In this document: positions 11,250-24,172 of the stretch, one piece after another
How the letters are laid out: each line of letters opens with the position of its first letter
Position numbering within the stretch: the stretch's first letter is position 1
From: Ancylostoma caninum
Taxonomy: Eukaryota > Nematoda > Chromadorea > Rhabditida > Ancylostomatidae
Assembly (NCBI GenBank): GCA_037903475.1
Contig: JBAJFG010000047.1
Location: 3,076,001 to 3,140,000 of the forward strand
Direction of reading: 5' to 3'
DNA: 64,000 nt
Made by a program: the position numbers and the translations under genes
The notes under the pieces: generated by a model
Database searches by the model: none
What the model saw: the letters and a program-made list of their open reading frames with translations, nothing else
Told to the model about the DNA's origin: nothing

Positions 11250-13700
11250 ACAAATGTTGTTATTTGTACTCATTTCTAACCAAGTTCGTGAACGTTTACT
11301 GGAAAGTTATAGCCATTTAGTACCTCAGTTGTTGAAAAGTGAGAAGAATGCCCAACCTTCCGAAAACCAGTGCACCGCAGCCTTGGAGAGTTTAGCCTAC
11401 GATGGAGGTTGTTTTTTCCCTCTGAAGTAGTAGTATGTATTAGCGATCGTAATAGTACTAGTAATAGCATTAGCGATCGTGATATGATCGAATCGGAAGG
11501 GAATAGACTAAATTATAATCCAAGAAGCAGACTGACTGCGTGCTCCGCCCGGTGATGTGGTCAAGAAAAAATAAATAAATCACGGATAAGAAAATTTCTG
11601 AACCTCCCTGATTCAATGGGGTGAGCAGGTTTTGAGAAAAACTTACTCCGAATTTTTTGAGTGGTTTTAAACACCTTCCGAAACCACTCCCATGCCATTT
11701 TTAGGGCAAATATAATTCTCGTAGTGAACGCAATAATCATATCTGGCAAAACATTTTTCATGCATTTTGGTGATATTATATCGTCCGTAACCTATCATTT
11801 ATGGGTATTGAACAATATCAACCAGTAATAAAAACTACCCGTACCATAACTAAAACTAATCAAGTCGAAACGAAAACAATTAAAAGGGAAAATCGAGTAT
11901 GGATTCACCATGAAGAGAGGATACAGGGGAAAGATTCCTCACAATTGTCAGCCTTAGAACCATGAAAACACGACCTTTCTGGAGCTCTACTCTTGAAGAT
12001 GCGCTCATTTTATTAGCTTATTCATTTTTGACTCCCAGCGGGCAGATTTAGCAACCATACTATCAGCACATTCGCAGAAGCCATCTCTGTTGTAAGCAGC
12101 AGCTAGCGCGTCAGAGGACCTCTTCTTACGTCAGTGGGAGCTTGACAGAGCCTCCTGATTACATACAACACTGACATACAGTCTTCGACAAGACCTTTTT
12201 AGATGAATCAACGATAGCGTTCGACGATTCTCACATCTTCTATGTGACAACCCAGATCCTTCTCCCAGCCTGCTTGGAGAAGTATTCATAAGGCTGCAAC
12301 CAGGGAGAGTGACGCAGGAAGTCTTTAGACCATGGGTTTGAGGAATTCTCCAAGAAAGCACCTTTGATAGTCTTATAAACGGGCACTGAAAAGGCAAAGA
12401 TCAGAAAACATTTTCAAGATTTGCTTCCACTTTTGTTGTGTTCACGATCTCATTATTCTAGAACAGCGTCGCAATTGATTTCAAAAAAGATCTCCTAAAA
12501 GGCGATACCGACTCGCCAGCCAAAGTTATCACCGATGACGCCATTATACAACGCTAAAACCGCATCCATTAGTGAAGATGGGGGTGGCTAAATGGGTTGA
12601 TATGCCGTTATCCTATTCAAAGGGCTCATCGCTGCAATGTTTCCGCATGCTAGTGAGGAAAATAGAAAATAGAGCAAAACACGAAAGGAATCCACTAAAA
12701 CAGAGCGATGTTTTTCCATACCTTCAAAGGCCCCCCTTGATTCTTGGGTCCCGCCATGTGAAATCCGTGTTCACTAGTGCAAGAGACCAGGCCTAAGTAG
12801 GTTGATGTGCCCTCATCCTATGTTCAAGCGCTCATAGCTCTAATATCTCAGCGTATGAGTGACGATTCTTTGTGTTCTACTAACTGCTGATCCTCAATAG
12901 CAACAAATTTTAAGGGGAACGATTTGTCTTAAAGGGGAAATTGGGTGACTATCCCAAACGTTGAGTGGGGGATTGTAAAAGAGGAAGCCAGGTTCTACAA
13001 TTTGACGTAGCAGCGTTCCATTTGGTCTTTAACACTAAAGGCCTCCATCTTTGCGAGCCTTTTGGTCAGATTTTCCCACTCAGCGAGTCATCTCAAAAGC
13101 GTTACCGTTGCATCGCATCAAAAGTTGTTTAGAAGCGGAAGATAATATTAATTATCTCGCTTGTTCTTTTGAGTCAAGGCTTCCACCAGTATGAAAAAAA
13201 CGTAACTGATCCTCATTGAGCATTTTCGAGCGAGCTCATGTAAGAAGAGGAATATAAGGATGGAAATGGGCTGCTAATGTTAGAGACACCCAAAAAAAAA
13301 CAGTGTGTCGTAGTCTAAGAGAAGTTCTCTCCAATGTCTCATTTTAATCCTTCTGAAAGCCACTGTACAATAAGTGAATAGATATCAATACATTCATAAT
13401 GAAACAGTAGACCAGCGTCTCCGGTCATGGACTTGATTTTTTAAATTTTACGCTTGACCATTGATCATGGATTAATTGTTTAAGAGAATGTGGAAATCTC
13501 TTGGAAAAGGTCGCATGGACTGCACCAGCAGCGAATATTCATCTAAAGCTTCTTCGTTAACCATTCATTAGCTTACCGGATGACATGGAAATCATCATTA
13601 CAGGTAGTTTGATTGCGATGACAGCTCTTCCCCATAATTGAGGGAGAAAAACGTATTTCATCCAAAACTCAAATTATCGGTACATGCAGGGAAGCCCTCC
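11250..13700. other. Gene-free stretch with one possible exon scrap
   Basis: Nothing firm is seen. On the minus strand 12384-12254 looks like an internal exon: a TTTTCAG acceptor, then PVYKTIKGAF, SNPWSKDFLRHSPW and PYEYFSKQAGRRIW, then a GTTGTC donor. It stays open with varied composition, but no neighbouring exon was found and I do not recognise the protein. It may be a fragment of a duplicated gene. Confidence 0.3.
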
Positions 13701-13708
13701 TGAACCCA

Positions 13709-13774
13709 AAATTTCAGGTTTCATTAGTGTTTTTCGAGAGTCACGTGAAAAAAGTGTATGTAAGAGTATAAATA
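13709..13774 (+). promoter_or_regulatory. Promoter of copy D: TATA box and conserved upstream element
   Basis: AAATTTCAGGTTTCATTAG, then TGTTTTTCGAGAG (13709-13740), is followed by TATAAATA at 13767-13774, 35 nt before the ATG at 13809. Order and spacing are the same as upstream of copies A, G, H and J. Confidence 0.7.
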
Positions 13775-13808
13775 AGGGCCTACGGAGCAACGTGCACCGT
13801 CTGTAGCT

Positions 13809-15436
13809 ATGAATCGTTTCTACATCTTTCTGGTTGTCCTTCTTTCTCTTGCTCTCGGGTAAGACCGATTCAAAGAGGATTTCAGTAACATGCCAAGTAC
13901 TTCCATCATAGTCTAACACCAATAGGAATAGGCAATTTCACATTCACATTTAGAAGTGGTCGGGTGATGCCACCGAAAATGGCGGCGAGAAAGAAAACAA
14001 ATGAAAGGTGCGAAGGAACCACGCTCCGTGTGAATACACACTGTGCCGCAACAACTCACCACTAGAGCACCATGCTTCAACTTTTTTTTTCGAAACAGAC
14101 TGTATATTAGGTTGCCGGGAAGGATTCGAACACTTCTGAACTAAGGTGATTTCCATTCTTTTCTCTTTTGGAGGGAACTTTCGAGTAACAGGTGATAATC
14201 ACCTATCACCTATAGCCACCTTTTAGCAAGAAATTCAATATGGCCCGACCAATCTCTAACCAAGATGAAAAGCCTCATGCCCCTTGTGTATGGCACAAAT
14301 GCATGAAAAATGTTTTATCATTTATTAAAACACCCCTGAATAGGTCTTTCACGTGTAAGAGAAACGAGGAAGAATTTTCAATGTAGTAGTGTCGAATCGT
14401 TGTTAGACAACCTAGACAACTTAATAGTCGATGCATTAAGTGGAGAAATTCTACAGTATTGGAACAGAGGTTATAGTTATACGATGAATGAATTATTCCA
14501 TCACATTGTCAGACCAGAATTTCAGATCAGCCGCAATGTTCGATGGCGGATTCGGTGATGGATTTGGTTAGTTTCTCTAGCTTGGTATTCGAGATAACTA
14601 TAGTGATCAGTCACTCTGTGCTGTTGGTACATCAAATGCAGAATCCCAGAGTAGCATTTGCTCTCTTCCGGAGCTCAACCAAAGGCGGTTGGTAGCTGTA
14701 ATTATAACTTATGTAGCTATCGCGTCTCACCATGATAAAAACCATGCAAATGTACAACTCACATATGAGAAGGCGTACATTGTTGCATCTAGCCGCCGAG
14801 AAGTTCGCTCGTTCTTCACGAAAAGACCTTTCAAAACAGATCCCGACAGTTCTGAGGCATTTGTACTCTTAAAGTCCGGGACTGTTTGACGTTGTTGCAA
14901 TTCAACTCTATGATCTATGATTTCAAGTTCATCATTTGGATAATTCTTGTAGGTATGCGCTGTCATGTCGTATTTCTTAGAGCAAAACTGAAATGGCGCT
15001 ATTCGCTGGTTGATCCCTTTGCCTCTTGAGTAATGTCCTGCACACCAACGAAATTAAAACTATAGAAACAATAAAACAAAATGGAACTTCTGTCGCCGCT
15101 GATTCCCAACATTTCCAGGATACGGCGGTGGCCATGGAGTAGGCCTGTACTATGGCGTGAGTTTCGTTCATTCGGCTTCAGCAGTTAAAATATGTGAATT
15201 CCATTAAATGTGTACCATTATATTTTCGTAATGTGATTTTTTTTCAATTGTCGAGCAGCTAAGACTCTTCTTCCAGTACGGCGGACTTGGTGAGTGTTCT
15301 CTTTTCCCTTTCGTTTACAGTTTCCTCCACGACGTTGTAATATTCGTTTTCAGGTCATGGATTTGGTCATGGATGGGGTGGATGGGGTCCATGGAAACAT
15401 CGAAAGGCGGCACGCAAACACAAGAAAAACCACTAA
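13809..15436 (+). CDS. GPWK-family small secreted Gly/His/Tyr-rich cationic peptide, copy D
   Basis: Five plus-strand exons: 13809-13858, 14526-14566, 15119-15156, 15277-15289 and 15354-15436, 225 nt, 74 residues plus TAA. Exon 1 encodes the signal peptide MNRFYIFLVVLLSLALG. The mature part reads SAAMFDGGFGDGFG, YGGGHGVGLYYG, YGGLG, then HGFGHGWGGWGPWKHRK and a basic tail ending KKNH. Cleavage is likely near the Ser-Ala-Ala. Intron phases are 2-1-0-1 and all sites are GT-AG. It differs from copy A at few positions although it lies on the opposite strand, so a duplication with inversion separates them. AATAAA lies about 85 nt after the stop. No disruption is visible. It probably acts outside the cell. 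Antimicrobial, cuticular or metal-binding (His-rich) roles are all possible and untested. Confidence 0.9.
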
Positions 15437-16182
15437 AGACTGCTATCTGTTTTGTGCAATACGCGCTTTTCTAGCGTGGCTAACATTGCTTCAAGCTCAT
15501 GTCAGCGCAGCAAACTAGAATAAAGTTCGAACCAATGTTGTTCTTTAATCATCCTTGCACGTTCTCAAGAATATCATAGCACTGGTAATCATGAAACAAA
15601 TGGGAAACTTCAACACTTGTTTGAGATATAGACGTGTTTTTCTACTGCCAGTAGATCTGGTAGGAAACCACATATCCCCTTCAACATGAGTCCGTGAACA
15701 CAGGACTGAAAAAGGTGGAAGCTACAGTACCGTGAAAACAACTCAAGGAACAACCAAGGGGACGGTCTTCCTAGTACATATTCTGATTTGCCAGCGTTTC
15801 TCAGACTGGACCCATCTTGGCATTTCAAATTTGACGCTTGTAGTTCCCTGCTGTTATGAAATGAGATCAGGCATTTTTTCATTGAAAGAAATCTGTACAG
15901 TCTGTTAACAGAGGAAGTGCGCCAGGGTGGACTTCTTTACGACCTCATCACGATTTTGGCCAAATGATCTAATTTTTTTCACTGTCCTTCCATTTTGAAG
16001 TTTCGCGATTGCTATCTGCCGTCATCCATGCAATCACCTTCGAGACGCATTCTGCGGATAAAGGCCACCCTGGTGCACTTTCTGAACTCACAGACCATAC
16101 AATCACGACAATGCAAAGTATTCTTTTGAAATTGTTCTCCATACTCTCCCAATTCTGCAGTTTAGAGAACTTGACAAATTTA

Positions 16183-17753
16183 CAGTCCTTGTCGAAAAGT
16201 TAGACGGATTGCGCGTGCGATTCACTGTCGCTGCGACCCCGCGCGCGGCGCGGCTCCCAATCGATATGATCAGCGAGGGTCGCCTCGCCCCGCATTTTTC
16301 GTGGAGTTTTTCGTATTTTCTTGATTTTTTCGCTCTTACAATACTGCTCATGGGATCGCGAAAACCGACGATCGCTCCGCGGAGTCACCGTCGCGCACCG
16401 TCGCTTCGTCGATGCCCGAGTTTGAAAAACTTTTGCAAAATGTTCTTTCACGTTAAGTCGATGTTTAAATGACTTGAATTTTGCAAAACCTTGCCAAACT
16501 CGGGCATCGAACATTCCACCTGTTGCTCGCCAGACAAGACGCTTAGCCACTGGGTCATGCGAAAACTAATGAAAAAAACCGCAACTGCCTTTAGAAACCC
16601 CTCATACGGAGTTTTTTCATCTTTTCTAGCATTTTGCAAAACGAATTCAGCGAGTGGGCATTGAACCTGAGACCCACCACAAACGCGTCGTTGTGGGACC
16701 CTCGCTTCCAAAGGGAAGCTTTGCATGAGTTAATACATAGTGCTGGAAAATCGAATCTCTGGAAAACTTGTCCTTTTCACACAGAATGTGCTCACTTACG
16801 AGTTCTTCAAGAGTGCATAGGCTCCCATTGTCCTACCGCTCTTCCAGGGCTGTTAGAGACAGATACAGGAATGCGCCTTAATTTCTAGCAAAATTAACGC
16901 GGTCCTAGGTGACAAGCGAGGACGGCTGGAACCATCGCAACTACAATTTCTGGGAGAGCCTTCATTGTTCTCGATCACCTTTCCTTAGGTCGGTAGCTCA
17001 TCCCGTTGAGGAGCTGTAGCTCCCTCAACATCGAGGTTTTCACAGGGGACAGCAAAAGTTCGCACTTTGAGCGAGAGTAGCATCGAGATCAGCAGGCCAG
17101 CGGCAATGCCACTTGCAGGACTTCTAGTGCATAAAGAGTTATTTCCAACCTGCAATCATTCCCCATTCAGGTTACCTAGTTGCGATGAAACGGTGCGCTC
17201 CATCAGCAACCTTGTCGAAGATCGCATGTCTTTGAAATCATGTAGAGTTTGCCCAGTTCTGCGCCTTCGTGCGTGATTTTGGAAGTTTTTGCTTTTGTTT
17301 AGAGAAAATCATCGAAATCGAGCTTCAGTTCCAACTCATCGCGCGTATTTCTGCTACTACAGATTCGATCCATTACATGGCATCGATCGATATATCGATT
17401 ACTTGGCGAAAACCAGTAAGCAGAAGGCATACCCCCACATTCGGTAGGTCATTCGAAAGATCTCGACGAGACAAATCGATTGGTGACCAAAACGCTTCGA
17501 TTGGGGCAGTTCTAAGCAAGTTATAACGAAGCGACGGTGCGCGACGGTGACTCCGCGGAGCGACCGTCGGTTTTCGCGACCCATGAGCAGCATTGTACTT
17601 GCCTGCACTTTTTCCCAATAAGTACTTTTTTAGCTTGTGTCTGTCAATTCTTAACTTGCTTCTCTGTTCATTGTGTTTTCATGGCTCCTAAGCTCTTAGA
17701 ATTAGGTTATTGGGATGCTTTCTTTTCTTTTCCTTTCTTTTTCTTTCTTTCTG

Positions 17754-17792
<39 letters not shown>

Positions 17793-18074
17793 CTCTTCCT
17801 CCCTTTCCTCACCGAATAGATAGCTGCCAGCGCGCGACGGATAGGTGTAGACATGATCGGAAGTCTATCTGGAAGAAAAAGTGTAAAAGATGTCTAGAGA
17901 GCAAAAACCGCAACGAAGGAACACGAAAAAACTGAGTTTTTCGAAGAAACTCGTCAAAAAATGCGTTGTGAGGCGGCGCTCAGCTGATCGTATCGATTGA
18001 GAGCCGCGCCGCGCGCGGGGTCGCAGCGACAATGAACCGCACGCGCAATCCGTCTAACTTTTCGACAAGGACTG
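16183..18074. mobile_element. 1.9 kb non-autonomous TIR element sharing ends with the 6.0-kb MITE
   Basis: Termini are CAGTCCTTGTCGAAAAG (left) and its inverse (right), each flanked by TA. Beyond the termini the arms continue as imperfect inverted repeats: GCGACCCCGCGCGCGGCGCGGC on the left against its complement on the right, and a second inner pair at about 16355-16407 and 17527-17585 carrying CTCCGCGGAG. No transposase motif was found; open frames (up to 132 codons) run through inverted or low-complexity sequence. A CTTT tract lies inside at about 17725-17810. It is most likely mobilised in trans by a Tc1/mariner-type transposase. Confidence 0.75.
17725..17810 (+). repeat. CTTT microsatellite
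   Basis: A pyrimidine tract of TTTC/CTTT units interrupted by a few C or G bases. It creates a phenylalanine/serine/leucine-rich open frame (17537-17935) that should not be read as a gene. Confidence 0.9.
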
Positions 18075-18892
18075 TACTAATTTGGACATGCTGTGAAGTT
18101 TGAGCAGTAAATACTTCTTATTTCAGATTTCCAAATATTTGGGATCAGCAACTAGAAGTTGGACAAATCATAGCTGAACTATTTAGATTATTCATTCTCA
18201 CCTCGCTGTGACATCAAAATTATTACTATGGAGCGATTCAGTAAACTGCAAGCTGATGGAGTACACTGAAAATCTAGTGTCTTATTGTGGAGAGAGTTGT
18301 GAGCTCTCGAGACAATTTCTCAAGAGTGGCTATGTAGAAATCATCTCTCGCGCCAAAACGTTAAAGGCAGCACCCGTAGAAATTCTCGAGTCCGAGTTAA
18401 AGTAATATTGGTGACGCACACTGGCGGCGCATCGTAAATGTCAAACAAGCACTAAGGTAATGACTTACCTATGAGGAAATCCGAATCGCAATCGTGCACC
18501 CAGCCCCGTTGCTCGTGCTTTCGCAGCGACGACACGCCAGCTGACAAAGACTCGTCATACAAGCGCATGTGATCGCGCCTGTCTAACAGGACTCGCGAGT
18601 ATTGGTGGACCGCTACTAAACGCACGGAAGAGAGCACCCCAATCTTGCGGATTCCTCGCAGGTTTCCCTCTATTTCACTCAGTTCTAGAACCCTGAAAAC
18701 TTCAAAGTCAAGCAAAATCCCAGACAAGGAGATTGAAGCAGGTCTCCCTCAAACATTGAAACGCTGTAAACAAGCCGGTTCAAGCGTTGCACTTATTGCT
18801 AGGAAACGATGACTCACCGGCGGCGTAAATCGATCACGTGCGTTCCATGCGACGACTATTTGCTCGTATCCGGCGTTTTCGTTTTGCGTTCA

Positions 18893-19120
18893 GCGCTATA
18901 TATTTATGGTTGATTCGCGTTAAATTTGACGCGTCGGGCCGAAAAAAAAGTATTCGCTAAGTCTCGATGCGGTGAAGATCGAAACGCAGTTTTGTTTGCG
19001 CGGCCATCGCGGCGACAGAATCAGGACCATTCGCTTCCTGCCATGAATTCTCTTCTCCTCTCCATTCTGCATTGTATATCACCGCGTCGAATTTAACTCG
19101 CATCAACCATAAATAACGCT
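18893..19120. repeat. Short foldback element
   Basis: The left arm (18893-18934, with TTTATGGTTGATTCGCG and AAATTTGACGCG) is matched in inverse by 19082-19120 (CGCGTCGAATTTAACTCGC, ATCAACCATAAATAACGCT). The interior is unremarkable and non-coding. Confidence 0.55.
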
Positions 19121-19129
19121 TTCCTTTAC

Positions 19130-20185
19130 GTACACTAATCATGAAATCCTTTATCAAGGTGATTTTGAATCCTCGTGAGTTGCAAAGCCTTCATTGTTTC
19201 GATTCATTCTGCACCTTTAATTTGGAACGTATATCTGATTTGATGACGAATTTTTAGAGTTTTTTAATCCTTATATGGCAAGAGAATCGGGAGAAAATAG
19301 ATTGATCCGTCGGATAAAGTTCTCTAGATTGTAGTTTAATCCCTTTCTAAAGTAGTGGCTTCTGAGCACTTCACATGAATCTCCTTCTCGAAAATACGAT
19401 AAATCGAGGGCGTGCGCCTGGTGCACAGCACGATCAAATCTTGCTTTCGGGATCGTTCTCCGTACATATGTTATGGTCTAGTCTCTCAGTCATGCCTTGC
19501 ACTCTTAGTTGACTCGGACTTTTAGCCGTAAACAACACTTCGCCTTTCTATCCACCGATTATGTCTTTTTATCTGTTCAGCTGTTATAAAACGTGCTTGT
19601 TTTGAGCCCTTGTTCGATTGATATCGCTCTTGTTCCACTGATATCGCTAGTGGGTGTGGAAAAATTTTATCCACTTTTCACGTTTTCCTTCTGCGGCCCT
19701 TATTTGTATTTCGTTTTACTCCCTTGATCTCTCAGTTTCCGATCCTGGAACACAAAAAAACTCAGCAGGTTAAAGTAAAGGGTAAAATTGGGGGGGGGGG
19801 GGTTACGTTTCAACTGTGACGAAGTGTGATCCAGCGAAAGCCTCCTCTTGATGGTTCCTCTGCTCCCTCTTCTTCCCATGTCCGATTTATATGAGCCGAA
19901 AAAAAATCATATTTCCATGTCAACCGAGGCTAAATCCTCTAATTTTGAACTACACAGATGGTTTTTCTGTTGCTCAGGTTGGAAGCCCAGGTTGGGTGGG
20001 AGCCCAAATTTTTCCGTTTCATATTTTCCGTTCCATGGTCGTTTTTATGCTGTCTTTCTCCATTTACTGTTTTCCAAACATCCTTTTCTTACATCCTCGC
20101 ATTAACCCTCACCTCAGTAAATTCATTCTACGCTCGTTGTATGATACTGATAAAGATTCCAACCTTATTATTCTGAATTTAAGAA
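19130..20185. other. Upstream region of the F-box gene
   Basis: No gene is supported. It includes a run of G near 19790-19802. Open frames between 19848 and 20220 carry no motif. The 5' leader and promoter of the F-box gene should be here, but I cannot place a TATA box with confidence. Confidence 0.4.
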
Positions 20186-23100
20186 ATGAGGAAAGACACG
20201 GGTCTGCTCTTCGATTTTGATATACGAACATTCGACGAATTTGAGTTCCATCACTGGACCGAGTTACCAGTTGATGTGAAGATCAAAATTCTTGAGTACA
20301 TTCCATTTCCTACGCTGCGGAATTTCATGTTTCTCAGCAAAGAGTCCTATTCGTTGGTGACTAGACTAAGAACACTTGTTTTTAATATCAATTTTTCTGA
20401 TATGGACAACTTCGTGAGTTTTCGTTTTTCAGTAGCATCTTGTTTTAAATCTATGAGTTCGGGAAGAAAAATTAAAAAATGATTGTGAGGTTTTTATTCT
20501 GCTAGAACGTTGTGGATATCTGTTCGCATGACGAGGACAAGTACGAATTGTTAAACTATTCTTCTGAGAAAAGCCGGTAGCTCTGTAGTAGTAAGCATCG
20601 CTCATTGATTACCTTCTCATTTTCAGGACAAAGTCCAGAACTTTGTAGAATTAGCTATTTCGTGGCCCCGACCGGGCCCGCCCACTAGGATGAAAACTTC
20701 AAAATACTATATCTTGCATTTTGTGGATAATGGAAAAGGTGGTTGTTTTGCTGAGAGGTATGAACATTTCTACTTTCATCAAACCATGGCTTCTTTTTTT
20801 CTGCAACTGTTCTAGAGTTATAGAGAAAAAGGGACGGAAGTACACGTGTGCAGGAGTCCGTTACAACCGCAGTCCTCGATTTGTGGCGCTATCAACACTT
20901 TTTCATTTTTCGACGTACATGGACATAAGAGAGACGTATATTGGGCTGGTTAGTATTTCTGATGCAGTACAAACTCAAAACATTCTAACTTTCTACACAT
21001 AGATGCTATCGTGCTAACTCGATTTTTGCTTCATTTTTTTCTGACCGCTGCTGTTTTCAAAAGAAGCGCTTTTAGACTACAAATTTGACCAGGGCGTTTT
21101 TTTCCTTCTTTGCATGTTTCACCGTAGGACATGCGTTCCACGTCCTTCTAAAAAAAACTCAATATTCATGCAAAATCCCAAGACAATCTATATCTGAGAA
21201 GATGAAAACGAGCACATACGCATCACTATTGCCACTATTGCACTATTGAAATTTGCTCGATCTTTAGAGTGCTTTGAATCCTGAAGAAGAGCACATTCTT
21301 ATGGCGCAGCCGACGACGACGTTGATTGCAAAGGACGAGTTCAGCATAACAACAGGAACGAGTGCCATTGTTTCTCCATTTCTGCGGTTTCTTCAGCCTG
21401 GATGTCGTCTTAAAATATATCCTCTTCGCGAACAGGGAGAGTTTTTCTTGGATACTCCATTCTTTGATTCCGCGGTGGTACGTTTTTCTGTTTCATACTT
21501 TACCGCAGTTATTTCAGTTGCTTTTGCTTCAGGTGCATGCTTCTCAAGCAATTTATTTTCACTTCAACACTGGGGCCACTGACGACCAAATTGTACTATT
21601 CCGAGGTTATGATATAACAATGTCTGTTCCTAACGTCACAGCCAAAGCCGTCAACCGGATTATTTTGGTATGTTTTCAAGGTCTTTTAAGGCTATTCATT
21701 CATTGGGTGATATAAGGGAAGGAGGTTCTGAACTGGAATGTGTTTTCCGGGCTCTATTTTGCTGACTGAAGCCTCGTTTAACAACCCGGTAGCTCAGGAT
21801 CAGCTGAGCGCTAGCTGGTAGGATACTCTTTTCAAAATCAGCTAATTTCATGAAAGATTGCAGTACAGGGTGACCCAAAAATTTCTGGCCGGCATTCAAG
21901 TGCAGCGAAAAATTCATACGAGAACCAATGACGGTCAAATTGAGGGAGTGACTTACCAGGGCCACTGCCAACAAAACCGCCTCATTTAGATCTCAGATCT
22001 GTTTCTTGTTGGTGCTTTAGGGATGAAAACGTTCGAAAGCTAAATCGCTTTTGGACGTCAGCACCTCGTCCAAACTTTCCCTCTAGGTGCAGTTCAGTGG
22101 AGGTACACAGAGGGGCAGCCGTGACGTAAACCTCGGAAGGGTATTCTCTTTCAGAAACACTGGACTGCATGGTCAAGAGTATCAAATTTAGGTTATGAGA
22201 GGACTGAAGACGAAAGGGGTGGGGTGGCCGCGTACCTAGTTTTCAAGCCAGCTCTGAGGTACGCAATGAAAATCCTTCCTTGTAGACCATACATCCCATC
22301 GACCTAGGATATTTTTGGAAACTTTCTTAGAACCTAATCTCCTACAGCTGTCGTGTATGAAAACTTTACCCCTAGTCTATTAACGATTCGATAAGCGCGC
22401 GAAAATGCCGTTCTTTGGAGATCACTCTTCTCTTTGTCATAACCTGACTATCATAGTGGATACCCTTAGCAATTCTATAAGATTTGTTTCCCCATGGTAT
22501 ACAGACATAAATGCTGCAATTGATTTTTCCTCTGTCAGATCTTCTCACAGGAAACTTTGATAGGATGTGATGATGACGAACTGGTGTCCATGGGCAACTC
22601 AGGTTTTAGATGATTCCGGCTCTGCTATACAAGCAGAGAAACGGCTTTGAAGATCCAGTAGGAGCTTTTTTGCTGGTAACACTGTTAGTAAACCACCCTC
22701 CTCGTTTGGTCTCAATCGCTTTCTAAATAACGTTTTTCGACCTTCCTAGCAATTCTATACGCCAAAGACTTTTGGGTCACCTGTGGATTTCAGTACTAAT
22801 AAGAAGGAAAATAATTAGAACAGGACAGAATATGCACATCATAATACAGAGCATTCAAGGGATAAGTTCTGCAATGAGTTTGTATTCTTGAACTGTTGCG
22901 TGAACAATGCAATCCTAGAATGGATTCCATACAGGATAACTCGAAAGTAGCTATGCATTGCGGAAAAGAAAACTGAATATATAGAACAGTTGTACGCTGA
23001 TGGGACTAACAACGAAATTTGCTAATAGATGTATAGATATAACAAGTGTCTTCCTAGCGTAGAAGCAGAATCACGTAATGTTTGCACTAATGGTCGCTGA

Positions 23101-23433
23101 TTTAGGAGTGGCTTGAGGGAAAACGAGAGATAAATGTCTACTGCCTGAAAGGACTCCAGAATGTCACCAAGACGGAGATCCTTCGAGATGTTGAGATTGT
23201 GCCTTGGGAAAAATTTCTGACCATGTGTGTTACGTGTATTTTACGCTTTTATACCTATTTCTTTCAAAGTTTGGACGTTTTCATGTTTTTTTTGCAGGAT
23301 CTACAATGGAGATTGGTGGGGTTTACGGTTCAGCGAAGGTCAGGGCACTGCACTTTATAACGGTTCTCGCTTCCTCATAGTACTTGTCGAAGCGGACTTA
23401 TGCCAATTAATAGATCCCTATTTTACTGACTAA
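20186..23433 (+). CDS. F-box protein, nematode type, 8 exons (one intron-phase conflict)
   Basis: Exons: 20186-20413, 20506-20576, 20627-20757, 20816-20948, 21268-21477, 21533-21667, 23106-23224, 23298-23433; about 387 residues. Residues about 20-65 look like an F-box: HHWTELPVDVKIKILEYIPF, PTLRNFMFLSKESYSLV. F-box proteins bind Skp1 and bring substrates to SCF ubiquitin ligases. The remainder resembles the variable C-terminal half of nematode F-box families, with WLEGKREINVYCLKGL and a last exon encoding NGDWWGLRFSEG...EADLCQLIDPYFTD. Exons 3-8 join in frame with good GT-AG sites. Exon 2 ends in phase 2 (AGC CG then GTAGCT) while exon 3 is open only in phase 0, so the exon 2/3 join gives a TAG within eight codons. 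Either one splice site is misread, there is a 1-nt frameshift, or the gene is newly dead. AATAAA overlaps the stop. Confidence 0.75.
21668..23105. other. Large intron 6 of the F-box gene
   Basis: This 1.4 kb intron is several times longer than the others (50-320 nt). I found no exon, transposase or terminal repeat in it, although its size suggests inserted sequence. Confidence 0.4.
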
Positions 23434-23486
23434 TAAATACTTCATATAAATATTATTGTTGCTTGCTGGAGTTGGCATGGATTCCA

Positions 23487-23647
23487 TCTATACGAAACTC
23501 CAAACGTACGCAGACAAGGGTCGGGGCCGCGGCGCGGCTCTCGTGGGCAGAGACGCAGGCGCTCAGCATGCAAAGTGCCCACGTCTCTGCCCAAGAGAGC
23601 CGCATCGCGGTCCCGACCCTTGTCTGCGTACATTTGGAGTTCCCTAT
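23487..23647. mobile_element. Palindromic MITE (about 160 bp)
   Basis: The sequence is an almost complete inverted repeat. The left arm contains ACGCAGACAAGGGTCGGG and GGGCAGAGACGC; the right arm has CCCACGTCTCTGCCC and CCGACCCTTGTCTGCGT. The centre is CTCAGCATGCAAAG. It lies just downstream of the F-box gene and makes mirror-image open frames on both strands that are not genes. Confidence 0.75.
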
Positions 23648-24172
23648 ACATTACACACATTTGAATTATTTCCGATGTTGATGCCTGTGCAAACGTTTTG
23701 TCGTTTTTTGGTATTAGAAATTTATTCAGTATGTTTTTAGTGACTACAGAAAAAATGGGACAGATCGCGAAAACCGTGAACACAATCACTCCAAGATGCC
23801 AACCATACTTGTGTACCATCCCGTTCAATTAATTCTTCATCACAGAATACCGCCCATATGGGCTGAGATCCATGAACCGATATAATCTGGATGGAGATAC
23901 TGTGACGGCTAGATTTTTTTCTGTGAGGATTTTGCACTGGGATTGCTTGTCGTTTTTGTAACTTTCACGATTCCATCGACATCGGCTGGATAATTTTTGA
24001 AGTCATGTGCTGTGTTGCCGCATTCCTTTGCGAGGGAGTGTAACAATTTCAGTTGGCGTTGCACATGGCCTGCCAAATGCTCTTCTCGTGAATCCCCATA
24101 GAACAATAAAAGCGTAGCAACAAGAAAAAATAGCGTAAAAATCCAATCACCACTGATGCTCATCATTTTCAG

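Noticed and set aside
17537..17935. 132-codon Phe/Ser/Leu-rich frame
   Set aside because: It is the CTTT microsatellite read through.
23442..23828. 128-codon and mirror-image 94-codon frames
   Set aside because: Both come from the palindromic MITE at 23487-23647.
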